The notes below the pieces were generated by a model, which did not search any database, was not told where the DNA came from, and saw only the letters and a program-made list of their open reading frames with translations. Source: GCA-002840305 sp964394905 (GTDB lineage: Bacteria; Patescibacteriota; Patescibacteriia; Patescibacteriales; UBA12465). Taken from it: 52,744 nt of DNA. The translations under genes were made by a program, and so were the position numbers. Position 1 is the first letter of the stretch, and the number at the start of each line of letters is the position of its first letter. Shown here piece after piece: positions 1 through 9,151 of this stretch. The DNA lies in NCBI GenBank assembly GCA_964394905.1, contig CAYMZF010000002.1, forward strand, positions 1-52,744, given 5' to 3'.

Positions 1-6
1 ATTTTT

Positions 7-34
7 TTGCTTATTTTACAAAAAATGTTATAAT
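7..34 (+). promoter_or_regulatory. Putative sigma70 promoter of the pseudopilin gene
   Basis: TTGCTT (7-12) and a perfect TATAAT (29-34) are separated by 16 bp and sit about 47 bp before the ATG at 82. The -10 box is strong and the -35 box matches 4 of 6 positions. Seen in sequence only. Confidence 0.5.
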
Positions 35-81
35 AATTTATAGTATAAAGTGGTTAATTTAAAAAAGTTAATTTTAAATAT

Positions 82-522
82 ATGACCAATGTTTTTCATT
101 GTCAAAAAAAAGCCTTTACCTTAATTGAATTATTAGTGGTTATAGCTATTATTGGTATTTTAGGTAGTTTAGCGGCTATATCTTTACAAAGTGCTCGTTC
201 TCGAGCTCGAGACGCTAAAAGGGTATCAGATATAAAGCAAATTCAAATCGCCTTAGAATTATATTACAATGATTATAATGAATATCCGACTAGCATTGCC
301 AATTCTATTTCTTATGGTGACACTATTTATATGTTGGTCGTGCCTACCGCTCCGACTCCAGCCGATGGTAATTGTGATAATATAAACAATGCCTACATTT
401 ATGCCACTCAAGGAGATGATTATAGTTCTTATACGATTTCTTTCTGTTTAGGTAATGATACCGGAGGTTTATTGGCTAATACTAATAAGGCTATTCCCGG
501 TGGAGTAATTTCAATTCCTTAA
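82..522 (+). CDS. Type IV / type II secretion pseudopilin (GspG-like)
   Basis: This 146-residue protein has a class III prepilin leader. The short positively charged leader ends in KKA, followed by FTLIE (residues 12-16) and a hydrophobic helix to about residue 34. Cleavage by prepilin peptidase is expected between A11 and F12; Ala replaces the usual Gly at -1. E16 is the conserved Glu5 of the mature pilin. The alpha-helical spine continues with a YNDYNEYPTS motif typical of GspG/PilE-like proteins, and two cysteines in the C-terminal half could form a disulfide. It would be a minor or major subunit of a type IV pilus-like fibre, which fits the PilT ATPase encoded near 49652. It has its own promoter and terminator, so it is a single-gene unit. 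Assignment to a specific pilin class is not possible. Confidence 0.85.
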   Translation: MTNVFHCQKKAFTLIELLVVIAIIGILGSLAAISLQSARSRARDAKRVSDIKQIQIALELYYNDYNEYPTSIANSISYGDTIYMLVVPTAPTPADGNCDNINNAYIYATQGDDYSSYTISFCLGNDTGGLLANTNKAIPGGVISIP

Positions 523-550
523 AAAGTTATTTTTTATTTATATAAAATTT

Positions 551-575
551 AAACCAAGGTTATCCTTGGTTTTTT
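551..575 (+). terminator. Rho-independent terminator after the pseudopilin gene
   Basis: AAACCAAGG (551-559), a TTAT loop and CCTTGGTTT (564-572) form a 9-bp stem that runs into a T tract. Its position between the pilin stop and the ATG at 587 argues that dprA starts at 587 and not at the upstream in-frame TTG at 566, which lies inside the hairpin. Confidence 0.85.
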
Positions 576-586
576 ATAATCACATA

Positions 587-1492
587 ATGAAAAATAACGA
601 TGAAACAAAATTTTATATTGCTTTTAATTGTTTAATGAATTTTACTTATAAACGCTATGGATTATTATTAACCGGTTTTGGTTCTTTATCTAAAGCATTT
701 TCGGCTAATGCTTCGGATTTAATTAAAGTCGGTTTAAAACCGGATATTGTTTTTGATTTTATAAACAAAAGAAAAGAATTTGATTTAGAAAAAGTTTTAG
801 AAAAAATAGATCAAGAAAAAATTAAAGTTTGTTTAATTATTGATAGTGATTATCCACAACTATTAAAAAACATTTATTCTCCACCACCTATTTTTTATTA
901 CCGAGGTAATTTAAAAATTAATTGGAATTTATCTTTAGCCGTAGTTGGTTCGCGCCAATATAGTTTTTATGGCGAAAAGATTATTAACAATTTTGTTCCT
1001 GGTTTGATAAGGAACGATATTGCCGTTATAAGCGGTTTAGCGGTTGGAATTGATTCTTTAGCCCATAAATCCACTTTGGAAAATAAAGGCCAAACAGTGG
1101 CTGTTTTGGGCTCAGGATTGGATTATTACAGCCTTTATCCCCGAAGTAATCGAGATTTAGCTGAAAATATTGTAAATAATGGGGGTTTATTGTTATCAGA
1201 GTTTCCTTTGGGAACACCAGCTTGGGCCTATAATTTTCCTCAAAGAAACAGAATTATTGCCGGTTTAAGTCCGGCTACTTTAGTGGTGGAAGCCGGTATT
1301 AAATCAGGTTCTTTAATAACGGCCAGATATGCCTTGGACGAAGGGCGAGAAGTTTTAAGTATACCGGCTGATATTTTTTCAGATTTATATAGCGGTAATA
1401 ATACTTTAATAAAAGACGGAGCTCAAGTTATAAATAATATTACTGATATATTAGATATTTTTGATATTACTCCTAAATTATTGAAACCCTAA
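587..1492 (+). CDS. dprA: DNA-processing protein DprA
   Basis: DprA (Smf) binds incoming single-stranded DNA during natural transformation and loads RecA. The protein is about 301 residues from ATG 587. An in-frame TTG at 566 is rejected because it lies in the preceding terminator hairpin. The N-terminal third is a SAM/HhH-like region. The Rossmann-like core shows the family signatures in order: VVGSRQYS, ISGLAVGIDSLAH, VAVLGSGLD, LLLSEFPLG, FPQRNRIIAGLS and a conserved GSLITARYALDEGR segment. The C-terminal winged helix found in some DprAs appears absent. It lies directly upstream of topA, the classic bacterial order. With the PilT, pilin and ComEC-like genes in this window it supports DNA uptake capacity. 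Confidence 0.95.
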   Translation: MKNNDETKFYIAFNCLMNFTYKRYGLLLTGFGSLSKAFSANASDLIKVGLKPDIVFDFINKRKEFDLEKVLEKIDQEKIKVCLIIDSDYPQLLKNIYSPPPIFYYRGNLKINWNLSLAVVGSRQYSFYGEKIINNFVPGLIRNDIAVISGLAVGIDSLAHKSTLENKGQTVAVLGSGLDYYSLYPRSNRDLAENIVNNGGLLLSEFPLGTPAWAYNFPQRNRIIAGLSPATLVVEAGIKSGSLITARYALDEGREVLSIPADIFSDLYSGNNTLIKDGAQVINNITDILDIFDITPKLLKP

Positions 1493-1586
1493 AAAACATG
1501 TTTTATATAGTTTTTATAAAATTTGTGTTTTTTTGATTTTAATATTATAATTGTTTTATAAAAAAATATCTTTTATTTTTAAATAT

Positions 1587-3785
1587 ATGGACTTAATAAT
1601 AGTAGAGTCGCCCACTAAAGCCAAAACAATTTCTAAATTTTTAGGTAATGGTTATATAGTGGAATCATCTTTTGGTCATGTTCGTGATTTGCCAAAAAGT
1701 GAATTGGGTATTGATTTAGAAAATAATTTTATCCCTAAGTATATAGTTCCCAACAAATCAAAAAAAAGAGTGGCTGAATTAAAGAAATTAGCCAAAAGTG
1801 CTAATTCTGTTATTTTAGCATCTGATGAAGATCGTGAAGGAGAAGCTATCGCTTGGCATTTAGCTAATATTTTATCTTTAGACGATAAAACCGCCAAAAG
1901 AATAGCTTTTCACGAAATAACCAAAGACGCTATTTTAAAAGCTATTAGTAATCCTAGAAAAATAGATCAAAAAATGGTTGATGCTCAACAAGCTCGAAGA
2001 ATTTTAGATCGTTTGGTCGGTTATAAATTATCACCATTTTTATGGAAAAAAGTAGCTAAAGGATTATCGGCCGGTCGAGTTCAGAGTGTTGCCGTTAGAT
2101 TAATAGTAGAACGAGAACGAGAAATTAAAGCTTTTATTCCTCAAGAGTATTGGGACATTGAATCAATTTTAAAAAAGGACAAAAATTCTTTTTCGGCTAA
2201 ATTAATAAAAATCAATGACAAGGTTATTAATAAATTTTATTTTAAAACCGAGACTGATACTGACAGTGTTATAAAATCTTTAAATCAAGGTAAGTGGGAA
2301 GTAAAAAATATTGACAGCAAAGAAAGCAATAAAAATCCCTTGCCTCCTTTTATTACTTCAACTTTACAACAAACCGCCAATCATCGTTTAGGATATAGCG
2401 CCAAACAAACTATGATGATTGCTCAAAAATTATATGAGTTGGGTTTTATAACTTACATGAGAACTGATTCGTTTAATTTGGCGGAAAAATTTAGAACTGA
2501 AGCCAGCGAATATATTAAAAATAAATTGGGTGATAAATATTTACCAAATGGAGGTCGAGCTTTTAAAAATAAAGATAAAAATGCTCAGGAAGCTCATGAA
2601 GCTATCCGTCCAACCTTGGCTTTTAATGAACCGCAAACTATTGCCGGTAAATTAGATAAAAATCAATTTAAACTTTATCAATTAATTTGGCAACGAACCT
2701 TGGCTTCGCAAATGTCAGCCGCTATTTTAGATACAGTAACGGTTGATATTAAAGCCGGAGAAAAAAATGAATATTTGTTTAGAGCTAATGGTCAAACCAT
2801 AAAATTTAACGGTTATTTAGAAATTTATCCGGAAAAAGTTAGCGAAAATGAATTACCGGAATTAAAGCTAGGTGATAATTTAGACTTGGAAAAACTAAAT
2901 AAAAATCAGCATTTTACTCAAGCTCCGGCTCGTTATTCCGACGCCAGTTTAGTTAAAGAATTAGAAAAACATGGTATTGGTCGGCCATCAACTTATGCTC
3001 CGACCATTGCTACTATCATTGAAAGAAATTATGTTAATCGGGATGATAAAAAAAGATTATTTCCAACTGATATCGCTTTTGTTGTAATTGATTTATTAGT
3101 GGCTCATTTTCCTGATATTGTTGATTACAAATTTACCGCTGATATGGAAAATGATTTAGATGCTATTTCGGTCGGTAAAAAAGAATGGACGCCGGTTATT
3201 AAGAATTTTTGGGAACCGTTTAATGAAAATTTACAAAATAAATATAAAGAATTAGATAAACAAAATTTTATGCCAGAAGAAGAAACCAATGAAGTTTGTG
3301 ACAAATGTGGCGCCAAAATGATTGTAAAAACTGGTCGCTACGGAAAATTTTTAGCTTGTAGTAATTTTCCCGAATGTCACAACATTAAATCAATGAAAAA
3401 AGGGGAAGCCAAAGCCCAGGTTGATAGCCCGGAGTTAATAGAATTGAAAGAAAAATATAAAAATATAAAATGTGATAAATGTGGAGCTGACATGGTTGTT
3501 AGAATGGGTAAGTTCGGACCATTTTTAGGTTGTAGCGCTTATCCTAAATGTAAAAATTTGCAAAATATCGGCTCAGATGAAGTTGATATTAATTGTCCGG
3601 TATGTAAAACCGGTAAAATTGTTAAAAAATTTAGTCGGCGAGGAGTTTTTTATGCTTGTAATAATTATCCTAAATGTAAAAATGCTTATTTTGCCAAACC
3701 AACAGGTGAAAAATGTAAAAAATGTGGTGCTTTAATGGTAGCCGATAAAGAAGGAAGTAAATGTTCTAATAAAGAATGTGATTAA
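1587..3785 (+). CDS. topA: DNA topoisomerase I
   Basis: Type IA topoisomerase that relaxes negative supercoils. ATG 1587 gives 732 residues beginning MDLIIVESPTKAKTISKFL, the canonical TOPRIM start. The in-frame TTG at 1551 only adds an AT-rich non-conserved stretch. The TOPRIM acidic motif is SDEDREGEA. The active-site tyrosine is in FITYMRTDS (about Tyr290). HGIGRPSTYAPTI closes the core. The C-terminus carries three complete four-cysteine topoisomerase zinc ribbons, each beginning CDKCGA or CPVCKT, plus a shortened fourth ending CSNKECD. The gene follows dprA with a 94-bp AT-rich gap and ends at a bidirectional terminator shared with trpS. Confidence 0.97.
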   Translation: MDLIIVESPTKAKTISKFLGNGYIVESSFGHVRDLPKSELGIDLENNFIPKYIVPNKSKKRVAELKKLAKSANSVILASDEDREGEAIAWHLANILSLDDKTAKRIAFHEITKDAILKAISNPRKIDQKMVDAQQARRILDRLVGYKLSPFLWKKVAKGLSAGRVQSVAVRLIVEREREIKAFIPQEYWDIESILKKDKNSFSAKLIKINDKVINKFYFKTETDTDSVIKSLNQGKWEVKNIDSKESNKNPLPPFITSTLQQTANHRLGYSAKQTMMIAQKLYELGFITYMRTDSFNLAEKFRTEASEYIKNKLGDKYLPNGGRAFKNKDKNAQEAHEAIRPTLAFNEPQTIAGKLDKNQFKLYQLIWQRTLASQMSAAILDTVTVDIKAGEKNEYLFRANGQTIKFNGYLEIYPEKVSENELPELKLGDNLDLEKLNKNQHFTQAPARYSDASLVKELEKHGIGRPSTYAPTIATIIERNYVNRDDKKRLFPTDIAFVVIDLLVAHFPDIVDYKFTADMENDLDAISVGKKEWTPVIKNFWEPFNENLQNKYKELDKQNFMPEEETNEVCDKCGAKMIVKTGRYGKFLACSNFPECHNIKSMKKGEAKAQVDSPELIELKEKYKNIKCDKCGADMVVRMGKFGPFLGCSAYPKCKNLQNIGSDEVDINCPVCKTGKIVKKFSRRGVFYACNNYPKCKNAYFAKPTGEKCKKCGALMVADKEGSKCSNKECD

Positions 3786-3819
3786 GTTTAAATTAAAAAT
3801 TTAAATTGATAATAAACAA

Positions 3820-3847
3820 AAAAACAGGTAATCGTACCTGTTTTTTT
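3820..3847. terminator. Bidirectional terminator between topA and trpS
   Basis: AAAAACAGGTA, an ATCG loop and TACCTGTTTTTTT form an 11-bp stem flanked by A and T tracts. It can end transcription of the convergent topA (+) and trpS (-) genes. Confidence 0.85.
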
Positions 3848-3863
3848 GTATATAGTTTTATCG

Positions 3864-4862
3864 TTAATCAAAATAATTTAATTTCATGTTTTTTTTAACC
3901 TTTTTTAGAGTTTCACTGGTTTTAATTCGAGCTTTTTTAGTACCGGCTTTTAATATTTTTTCTACTAATTCCGGTCGATCTTCATAATATTTACGACGTT
4001 TTTGAAATGGTTTTAAAAACTCAATAACATTTTCCGTTAATTCTTTTTTACATTGAACGCAACCTCTTTGGCCGTTTTGACATTCTGTTTTTATATTTTT
4101 TAAATTGGAAGAATTAAACATTTTATGATAAGAGAAAACCGTACAAACTTCCGGCCGTCCTTTGTCGTTCAATTTTATTTTTTGTTGATCGGTTAATGCC
4201 TTTTTTATTTTAGTTTCTATTATTTCCGGTTTATCGGCGATATAAATGGCATTGTTTAAACTTTTGCTCATTTTATTATTGCCGTCCAAACCTTTAACTC
4301 GGCCGAAATTTCCCACTAAAGCCTCAGGAATTTTTAGAGTATAACCGTAAATACTATTAAATTTTTTAACAATATCTTTAGTTTGTTCCAGCATCGGCAA
4401 TTGATCTTCGCCCACCGGAACTAAATCAGTATCAAAAGCCGTTATATCGGCTGCTTGGCTTACGGGATAGCCTAAAAAACCATAAGTGACGCTATTTTTA
4501 AACAGATCTTTTTTTTGTTCTATCTCTGTTTTAACAGTCGGATTTCTTTGCAAACGGGAAATAGTTACTAAGTTAGAATAAAAAACAGTTAATTCGGCTA
4601 TTTCCGGAATCATAGATTGAATAAAAATAGTTGCTAATTTAGGATCAACACCAACGGCCAAATTATCTAAAACAACTTCTTTTACATTTAGTCTGACTTT
4701 GTCGGGATCGGTAAAATTATCAGTTAACGCTTGAACGTCAGCCACCATTATATAAGTGTCATATTCTTTTTGTAATTTAACGCGGTTTAAAAGAGAACCA
4801 AAAAGATGTCCGATATGAAGTTGTCCGGTTGGTCGATCACCGGTAAGAATTATTTTTTTCAT
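3864..4862 (-). CDS. trpS: Tryptophanyl-tRNA synthetase
   Basis: Class Ic synthetase that charges tRNA-Trp. The 332-residue length is typical. The N-terminal ATP-binding signature is TGQLHIGHLFGS (HIGH motif) and the second is NKMSKSLNN (KMSKS motif). A C-x2-C pair (CVQCKK, about residues 269-272) lies late in the protein. The start ATG at 4862 has no Shine-Dalgarno upstream. It is the last gene of the minus-strand synthetase block and lies 6 bp after the stop of the small membrane protein encoded at 4869-5231, so the two are probably cotranscribed. Confidence 0.96.
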   Translation of the reverse strand: MKKIILTGDRPTGQLHIGHLFGSLLNRVKLQKEYDTYIMVADVQALTDNFTDPDKVRLNVKEVVLDNLAVGVDPKLATIFIQSMIPEIAELTVFYSNLVTISRLQRNPTVKTEIEQKKDLFKNSVTYGFLGYPVSQAADITAFDTDLVPVGEDQLPMLEQTKDIVKKFNSIYGYTLKIPEALVGNFGRVKGLDGNNKMSKSLNNAIYIADKPEIIETKIKKALTDQQKIKLNDKGRPEVCTVFSYHKMFNSSNLKNIKTECQNGQRGCVQCKKELTENVIEFLKPFQKRRKYYEDRPELVEKILKAGTKKARIKTSETLKKVKKNMKLNYFD

Positions 4863-4868
4863 GTTCGT

Positions 4869-5231
4869 TTATTTTTGTTTATTTTTTGTATTTTTTTTCT
4901 TAAATTTAGTTTTGTTATTATTGGAATTTTCAGAGTCTTCTTTAAAACGTTCTTCTTGTCGATTTTCTTTCTTTTTGTTAAAGAAATCAACAGCTTTATC
5001 AATTAAATTACTTAAAAGAAAAAGATAAGAACTGCTTTGTTTTATTTTACTTTTAATTAAATCAACTAAATTGTTGATTTTATCAACACCGCCTTCTATT
5101 TGCTGACTGATTTTATTAATTCTCTTTAAGTTGGCGATTAAATAATATAAAGCCACACAAAGAAAAATTACTAAAACCACTACGGAAACAGAAACGGATA
5201 TATTTAAAATATCCCGACTGGTTTCAAACAT
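4869..5231 (-). CDS. Small single-pass membrane protein with charged tail
   Basis: This is a 120-residue protein of unknown function. It has one membrane helix at about residues 13-34 (SVSVVVLVIFLCVALYYLIA), then an amphipathic segment with IxxxxxKIxNLVDLI spacing that could be a coiled coil, then a second weakly hydrophobic stretch. The last 35 residues are almost entirely Lys, Glu, Asn and Arg. The layout recalls DUF948-like proteins but I cannot confirm homology. It is tightly spaced with trpS (6 bp) and follows pheT, so it belongs to the synthetase operon. The tail probably faces the cytoplasm. Confidence 0.75.
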   Translation of the reverse strand: MFETSRDILNISVSVSVVVLVIFLCVALYYLIANLKRINKISQQIEGGVDKINNLVDLIKSKIKQSSSYLFLLSNLIDKAVDFFNKKKENRQEERFKEDSENSNNNKTKFKKKNTKNKQK

Positions 5232-5262
5232 AAAATTGTTGTTAATTTTTATTTAAAAGAGA

Positions 5263-7701
5263 TTAAAAATCTCTGATATGAGCGGAAAATTTTTCTTGTA
5301 AAACTTTTATCAAACCTTTTTGAATCTGATCTACTTCTTCATTATTTAAAGTTTGATCGTCGGATTGATAAACAACATGAAAAGCCAAGCTTTTTTTATT
5401 AGTTTCTAAATTTTGACCGGAATAGACATCAAATAGCTCAACTTTTTTAATTAAGGGATGAAATTTTTTTATTTCTTGACTAATATCATTATACAATATT
5501 TTTTGATCTATAACAAAAGCCAAGTCTCGATTAACGGCCGGAAATTTAGGAATGGCTTGATATTGTTTTATCGGTCCGTTGGTTATGGCTATTAATAATG
5601 TTTTTAAACTAATTTCAGCATAAGCTACTTGTTTTTTAATGCCGTTTTTATTTAGAACCTCATTATTAAGACTGGCTAAATAACCAATTTCTTTTCCATT
5701 TAAAATTATTAAACATTTTTCTTTATTATCGGCCCAAGCAATAATTGATTCGGTTGGATAAAAATCAATTTCTTGACCATTAGAAATTTCTAGACCGGCA
5801 TTAAAAATAATATTTTTTAAAGTGGCAAAAACCTGTTTGGAATTTTCCGACAATATTAAACCAATTTTTTTTTCTTGATAAGGTAATTTTTCCGAAGACT
5901 TATTATCTTTATTGGGACCACCGGCAATATTTAAAAAAACGTTTTCAATTTCAAATAAAGAAATTTTATCGTATTTAGCTTGATTGTTTTTTATATTAGC
6001 CAGTAAATTAGTAATTAATGTCTGTCGAAGCATAGTATGTTGCGATGACAACGGGTTTAATAATTTAATATAATTTTTAGAATCTAAATTAAGTTTTAAT
6101 AATTGTTCTTCGTTAACATAAGAATAATTATAGGTTTCTGTCATTTTATAACTAAAAGCTAAAATTTTCTTTATTTTTTTACTCAATTCCATTTCGGGAT
6201 CTTTTTCCGGCGGTATTATTTTGTCTTGTGGCATAACAGGAATTATATTATTATAACCGTAAATTCGAGTTATTTCTTCAATCAAATCTTCTTTTATTTG
6301 TAAATCTTTTTTTCTCCACGAAGGAATTATTATTTCCCAAGTCTCTCCGGTAGAGGTGGCCGGAATAATATTTTTTATTATTAAGCCCAAACTTTCTAAG
6401 ATTTTTTTTATTTTTTTATCGTCAATTTTTTGTCCGATAAATTTTTCCGCCCAAGCTAAATTTAAAGAAATAGTTTTTTCTTCATTTTTAAAAGTTCCTT
6501 CGTCAATAATATCATTTTGAAAAATGGCTTGAGGACATACTTGTTTTATTAATTCACTAGCTTTTTCTAAAGCTATAAGACATAGATTAGGATCTAATCC
6601 TTTTTCAAAACGAATAGCCGCATCGGTTCTAATATTTAAACGGCTACCGGTTTTTCTAATGGATACGGCGTCAAAATTAGCCGATTCAAGTATAATTGAA
6701 GTAGTAGTGTTATTAATTTCACTGTTTTTACCGCCCATTATTCCGGCTAAAGCGATAGCTTTTAAATCCGAAGCGATTACTAAATCATCCTCAATTAATT
6801 TTTGTTCTTTATCATCTAAAGTTATTAAAGTTTCATTTTTATCAGCTCGTCGAACAGTTATTTTTTTTATATTTTCGGAATCAAAAGCGTGAAGCGGTTG
6901 GCCGATTTCCAACATAACATAATTAGTGATATCAACAATATTGTTAATTGGGTTTAAACCGACAGCTTTTAGTTTATTTTTTAACCAAGATGGAGATTCT
7001 TCTATTTTGATATTATCAATTTTTAAAGCAGTATATTTTTTACATAAATTTTTAGCTTTAATATCCACCGTTATATTTTCAATTTTGTTTTTACTTTTTT
7101 TTATTTTTATTTTTTTGGTTTCATAGTCCTTTAATTTTTTATCAAAAATAACGCTTAATTCTCGGGCAATTCCATAATGGTTCCATAAGTCCGGTCGGTT
7201 AGAAATTGATTTGTTGTCAATTTCTAAAATAGTTTCGTCTAATTTTAAATAATCGCCCAAAGATTGTCCGATTTTAGCCGGTGATTTTAAAACCATAATA
7301 CCGGTGTGATCGGAACCCAAACCTAATTCGTCTTCGGCACAAATCATTCCATTTGATTCCACGCCTCGAAGTTGGGCCGGTTTAATTTCTAATCCATTTG
7401 GTAAAATTGCTCCAATTTTAGCTAGGGCTACTAATTGACCGACAGCAACGTTAGGTGCTCCGCAAACAACTTGAAGATTGTTTTCTTCTCCACTATCAAT
7501 TATAGTAATTTGAAGTTTATCGGCTTGAGGGTGTTTTTTTACTTCTAAAACTTTAGCTACAATTACATTTTTAAATTGATCTTTGCTTTGGCTTATTTTT
7601 TCAACTTCAACCGTATGATCGGTTAATTTATTTTTTATATCTTCAGGATTGATATTTGATAAATTAACGAATTCTTTTAACCAGTTTAATGAAATATTCA
7701 T
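5263..7701 (-). CDS. pheT: Phenylalanyl-tRNA synthetase beta subunit
   Basis: Large subunit of the (alpha-beta)2 PheRS. The 812-residue protein has the full bacterial domain order: an EMAP/OB-type tRNA-binding domain (VIVAKVLEVKKHPQADKLQI near residue 45), B3/4 editing domain, B5 domain, catalytic-like core and a C-terminal FDX-ACB anticodon-binding domain (FPAVNRDLAFVID, ending FSAHIRDF). It starts 22 bp after the pheS stop, the usual pheS-pheT order. Nothing appears truncated. Confidence 0.97.
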   Translation of the reverse strand: MNISLNWLKEFVNLSNINPEDIKNKLTDHTVEVEKISQSKDQFKNVIVAKVLEVKKHPQADKLQITIIDSGEENNLQVVCGAPNVAVGQLVALAKIGAILPNGLEIKPAQLRGVESNGMICAEDELGLGSDHTGIMVLKSPAKIGQSLGDYLKLDETILEIDNKSISNRPDLWNHYGIARELSVIFDKKLKDYETKKIKIKKSKNKIENITVDIKAKNLCKKYTALKIDNIKIEESPSWLKNKLKAVGLNPINNIVDITNYVMLEIGQPLHAFDSENIKKITVRRADKNETLITLDDKEQKLIEDDLVIASDLKAIALAGIMGGKNSEINNTTTSIILESANFDAVSIRKTGSRLNIRTDAAIRFEKGLDPNLCLIALEKASELIKQVCPQAIFQNDIIDEGTFKNEEKTISLNLAWAEKFIGQKIDDKKIKKILESLGLIIKNIIPATSTGETWEIIIPSWRKKDLQIKEDLIEEITRIYGYNNIIPVMPQDKIIPPEKDPEMELSKKIKKILAFSYKMTETYNYSYVNEEQLLKLNLDSKNYIKLLNPLSSQHTMLRQTLITNLLANIKNNQAKYDKISLFEIENVFLNIAGGPNKDNKSSEKLPYQEKKIGLILSENSKQVFATLKNIIFNAGLEISNGQEIDFYPTESIIAWADNKEKCLIILNGKEIGYLASLNNEVLNKNGIKKQVAYAEISLKTLLIAITNGPIKQYQAIPKFPAVNRDLAFVIDQKILYNDISQEIKKFHPLIKKVELFDVYSGQNLETNKKSLAFHVVYQSDDQTLNNEEVDQIQKGLIKVLQEKFSAHIRDF

Positions 7702-7723
7702 ATTATTAATTTATTTAAAATTA

Positions 7724-8752
7724 TTAAAATTGTTTTAAAAATCGCAAATCACCGCTATGTAAAAGTCTAGTATCATCAATTTTATATTTAAGCATAACTA
7801 AACGATCTAGTCCGAAACCGAAAGCAAAACCAGAATATTTTTCCGGATCAATTCCGGCATTTTTTAAAACTTCGGGATGAATCATTCCACAACCGACTAT
7901 TTCCAACCAACCGGTGTGTTTACAAACTCGGCAACCTTGACCTTGGCATAAAAAACAAGTGTATTCACCATTACTGCCCGGTTCAACAAAAGGATAATAT
8001 TTTGGTCGCATTCTTAATTTAGTGTTTGGTCCGTATAATTTTTGGCCGACTAATTCCAAAAAAGCTTTTAAATTAGAAAAGTTTATATTTTCTCCGACCA
8101 TTAAACCTTCTAATTGATAAAAAGTATGTTCATGTCGAGCATCAGTGGCTTCGTTTCTAAAACAACGACCGGGTATAATGGCTTTTAAAGGAGCACCATA
8201 TTTTTCCATAGCTCTAAGTTGCATGGGGGAGGTTTGGGTTCTCATTAGCATATCATATTCACCTTCTTTATTTTTAGAATCAATAAAAAAAGTATCTTGC
8301 ATTTCTCGAGCGGGATGATGTTTGGGAAAATTTAAAGCAGTAAAATTATAATAATCACTTTCCAGTTCGGGGCCGTTTAGAACCATAAAACCCATTGAGG
8401 TAAACAGATCTTCAATTTCTTCTTGAGTGATAGTTACGGGATGAAGATGACCTTTTTCGGAGATTTCTCCGGGCAAGGTCGGATCTATTAGATCTGATTT
8501 ATTGTCATTTTTGCTTATTCTGTTTTTAGTTTCAATGATTTTTTCATTAATTTCTTGTTTAATGGAATTAGCTAAAGTTCCAATTTCTTTTTTTAAATCC
8601 ACATCTAAATTTTTTATGTTTTTTAACAAAGAATTAAATTCGCTTTTACGGTTTAAATATTTATCTTCCAATTCTTTTAGGTTATCTTCAAACTGTATTT
8701 CATCCAGACTTTCCAAAATTTCTTTTTTTAATTGTAATAATTTATTTTTCAT
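7724..8752 (-). CDS. pheS: Phenylalanyl-tRNA synthetase alpha subunit
   Basis: Catalytic subunit of PheRS. The 342-residue protein has an N-terminal coiled-coil arm (about residues 1-85) followed by the class II catalytic domain. Motif 2 is GRCFRNEATDARHEHTFYQ and motif 3 is GFAFGFGLDRLVMLKY. A C-x2-C...C-x2-C knuckle (CFLCQGQGCRVCKHTG) precedes motif 3, as in many bacterial PheS. It is encoded between a small membrane protein (4-bp gap) and pheT. Confidence 0.97.
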   Translation of the reverse strand: MKNKLLQLKKEILESLDEIQFEDNLKELEDKYLNRKSEFNSLLKNIKNLDVDLKKEIGTLANSIKQEINEKIIETKNRISKNDNKSDLIDPTLPGEISEKGHLHPVTITQEEIEDLFTSMGFMVLNGPELESDYYNFTALNFPKHHPAREMQDTFFIDSKNKEGEYDMLMRTQTSPMQLRAMEKYGAPLKAIIPGRCFRNEATDARHEHTFYQLEGLMVGENINFSNLKAFLELVGQKLYGPNTKLRMRPKYYPFVEPGSNGEYTCFLCQGQGCRVCKHTGWLEIVGCGMIHPEVLKNAGIDPEKYSGFAFGFGLDRLVMLKYKIDDTRLLHSGDLRFLKQF

Positions 8753-8756
8753 ATTT

Positions 8757-9131
8757 TTATTTTTGTTTGTTAATTAAAAGATATTCCGTTATTGATAATA
8801 TTATTATTAATATTATAATATTTATCCACGAAAACAAATGTTCGCCTAACATAAATAAAGTGGCGGTTATTAAAACGGAGAATAAAAAAGCCTGGCGGAA
8901 AGATGTGTTGACTATATGAAAATCTAAAACTTCTTTCATAGTTTTTTTTCTGATAATAAATCCGATTAAAGCCAAGGTTCCGCTTAAAGCTAAAAATAAA
9001 GAAAAATAGAAAAAAACAAAACCCACCCAATTAGTAACTTTAGGATCAATGGAATTCATTAAAAAAATGAAAATTCCCCATGATAACAAGGTTAATCCGG
9101 CCATTGATAATAAATATTTCTTTAATGACAT
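8757..9131 (-). CDS. Small four-helix membrane protein
   Basis: This 124-residue hypothetical protein has four predicted membrane helices at about residues 8-28, 35-60, 80-97 and 100-118, with short loops. No conserved motif was recognised. It sits between valS (20-bp gap) and pheS (4-bp gap) on the same strand, so it is embedded in the synthetase operon. Proteins of this type are common and lineage-specific in Patescibacteria. Function unknown. Confidence 0.8.
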   Translation of the reverse strand: MSLKKYLLSMAGLTLLSWGIFIFLMNSIDPKVTNWVGFVFFYFSLFLALSGTLALIGFIIRKKTMKEVLDFHIVNTSFRQAFLFSVLITATLFMLGEHLFSWINIIILIIILSITEYLLINKQK

Positions 9132-9151
9132 ACTTTATATATTAAATTTAT

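Noticed and set aside
566..586. TTG start for dprA
   Set aside because: The codon lies inside a rho-independent terminator, and the ATG at 587 follows it.
1551..1586. TTG start for topA
   Set aside because: The ATG at 1587 begins the conserved TOPRIM motif directly; upstream residues are not conserved-looking.
8770..9030. 86-residue minus-strand frame inside the four-helix membrane protein gene
   Set aside because: The alternative frame has a Phe/Tyr/Asn-rich composition typical of a shadow; the 124-residue frame has clean helices.
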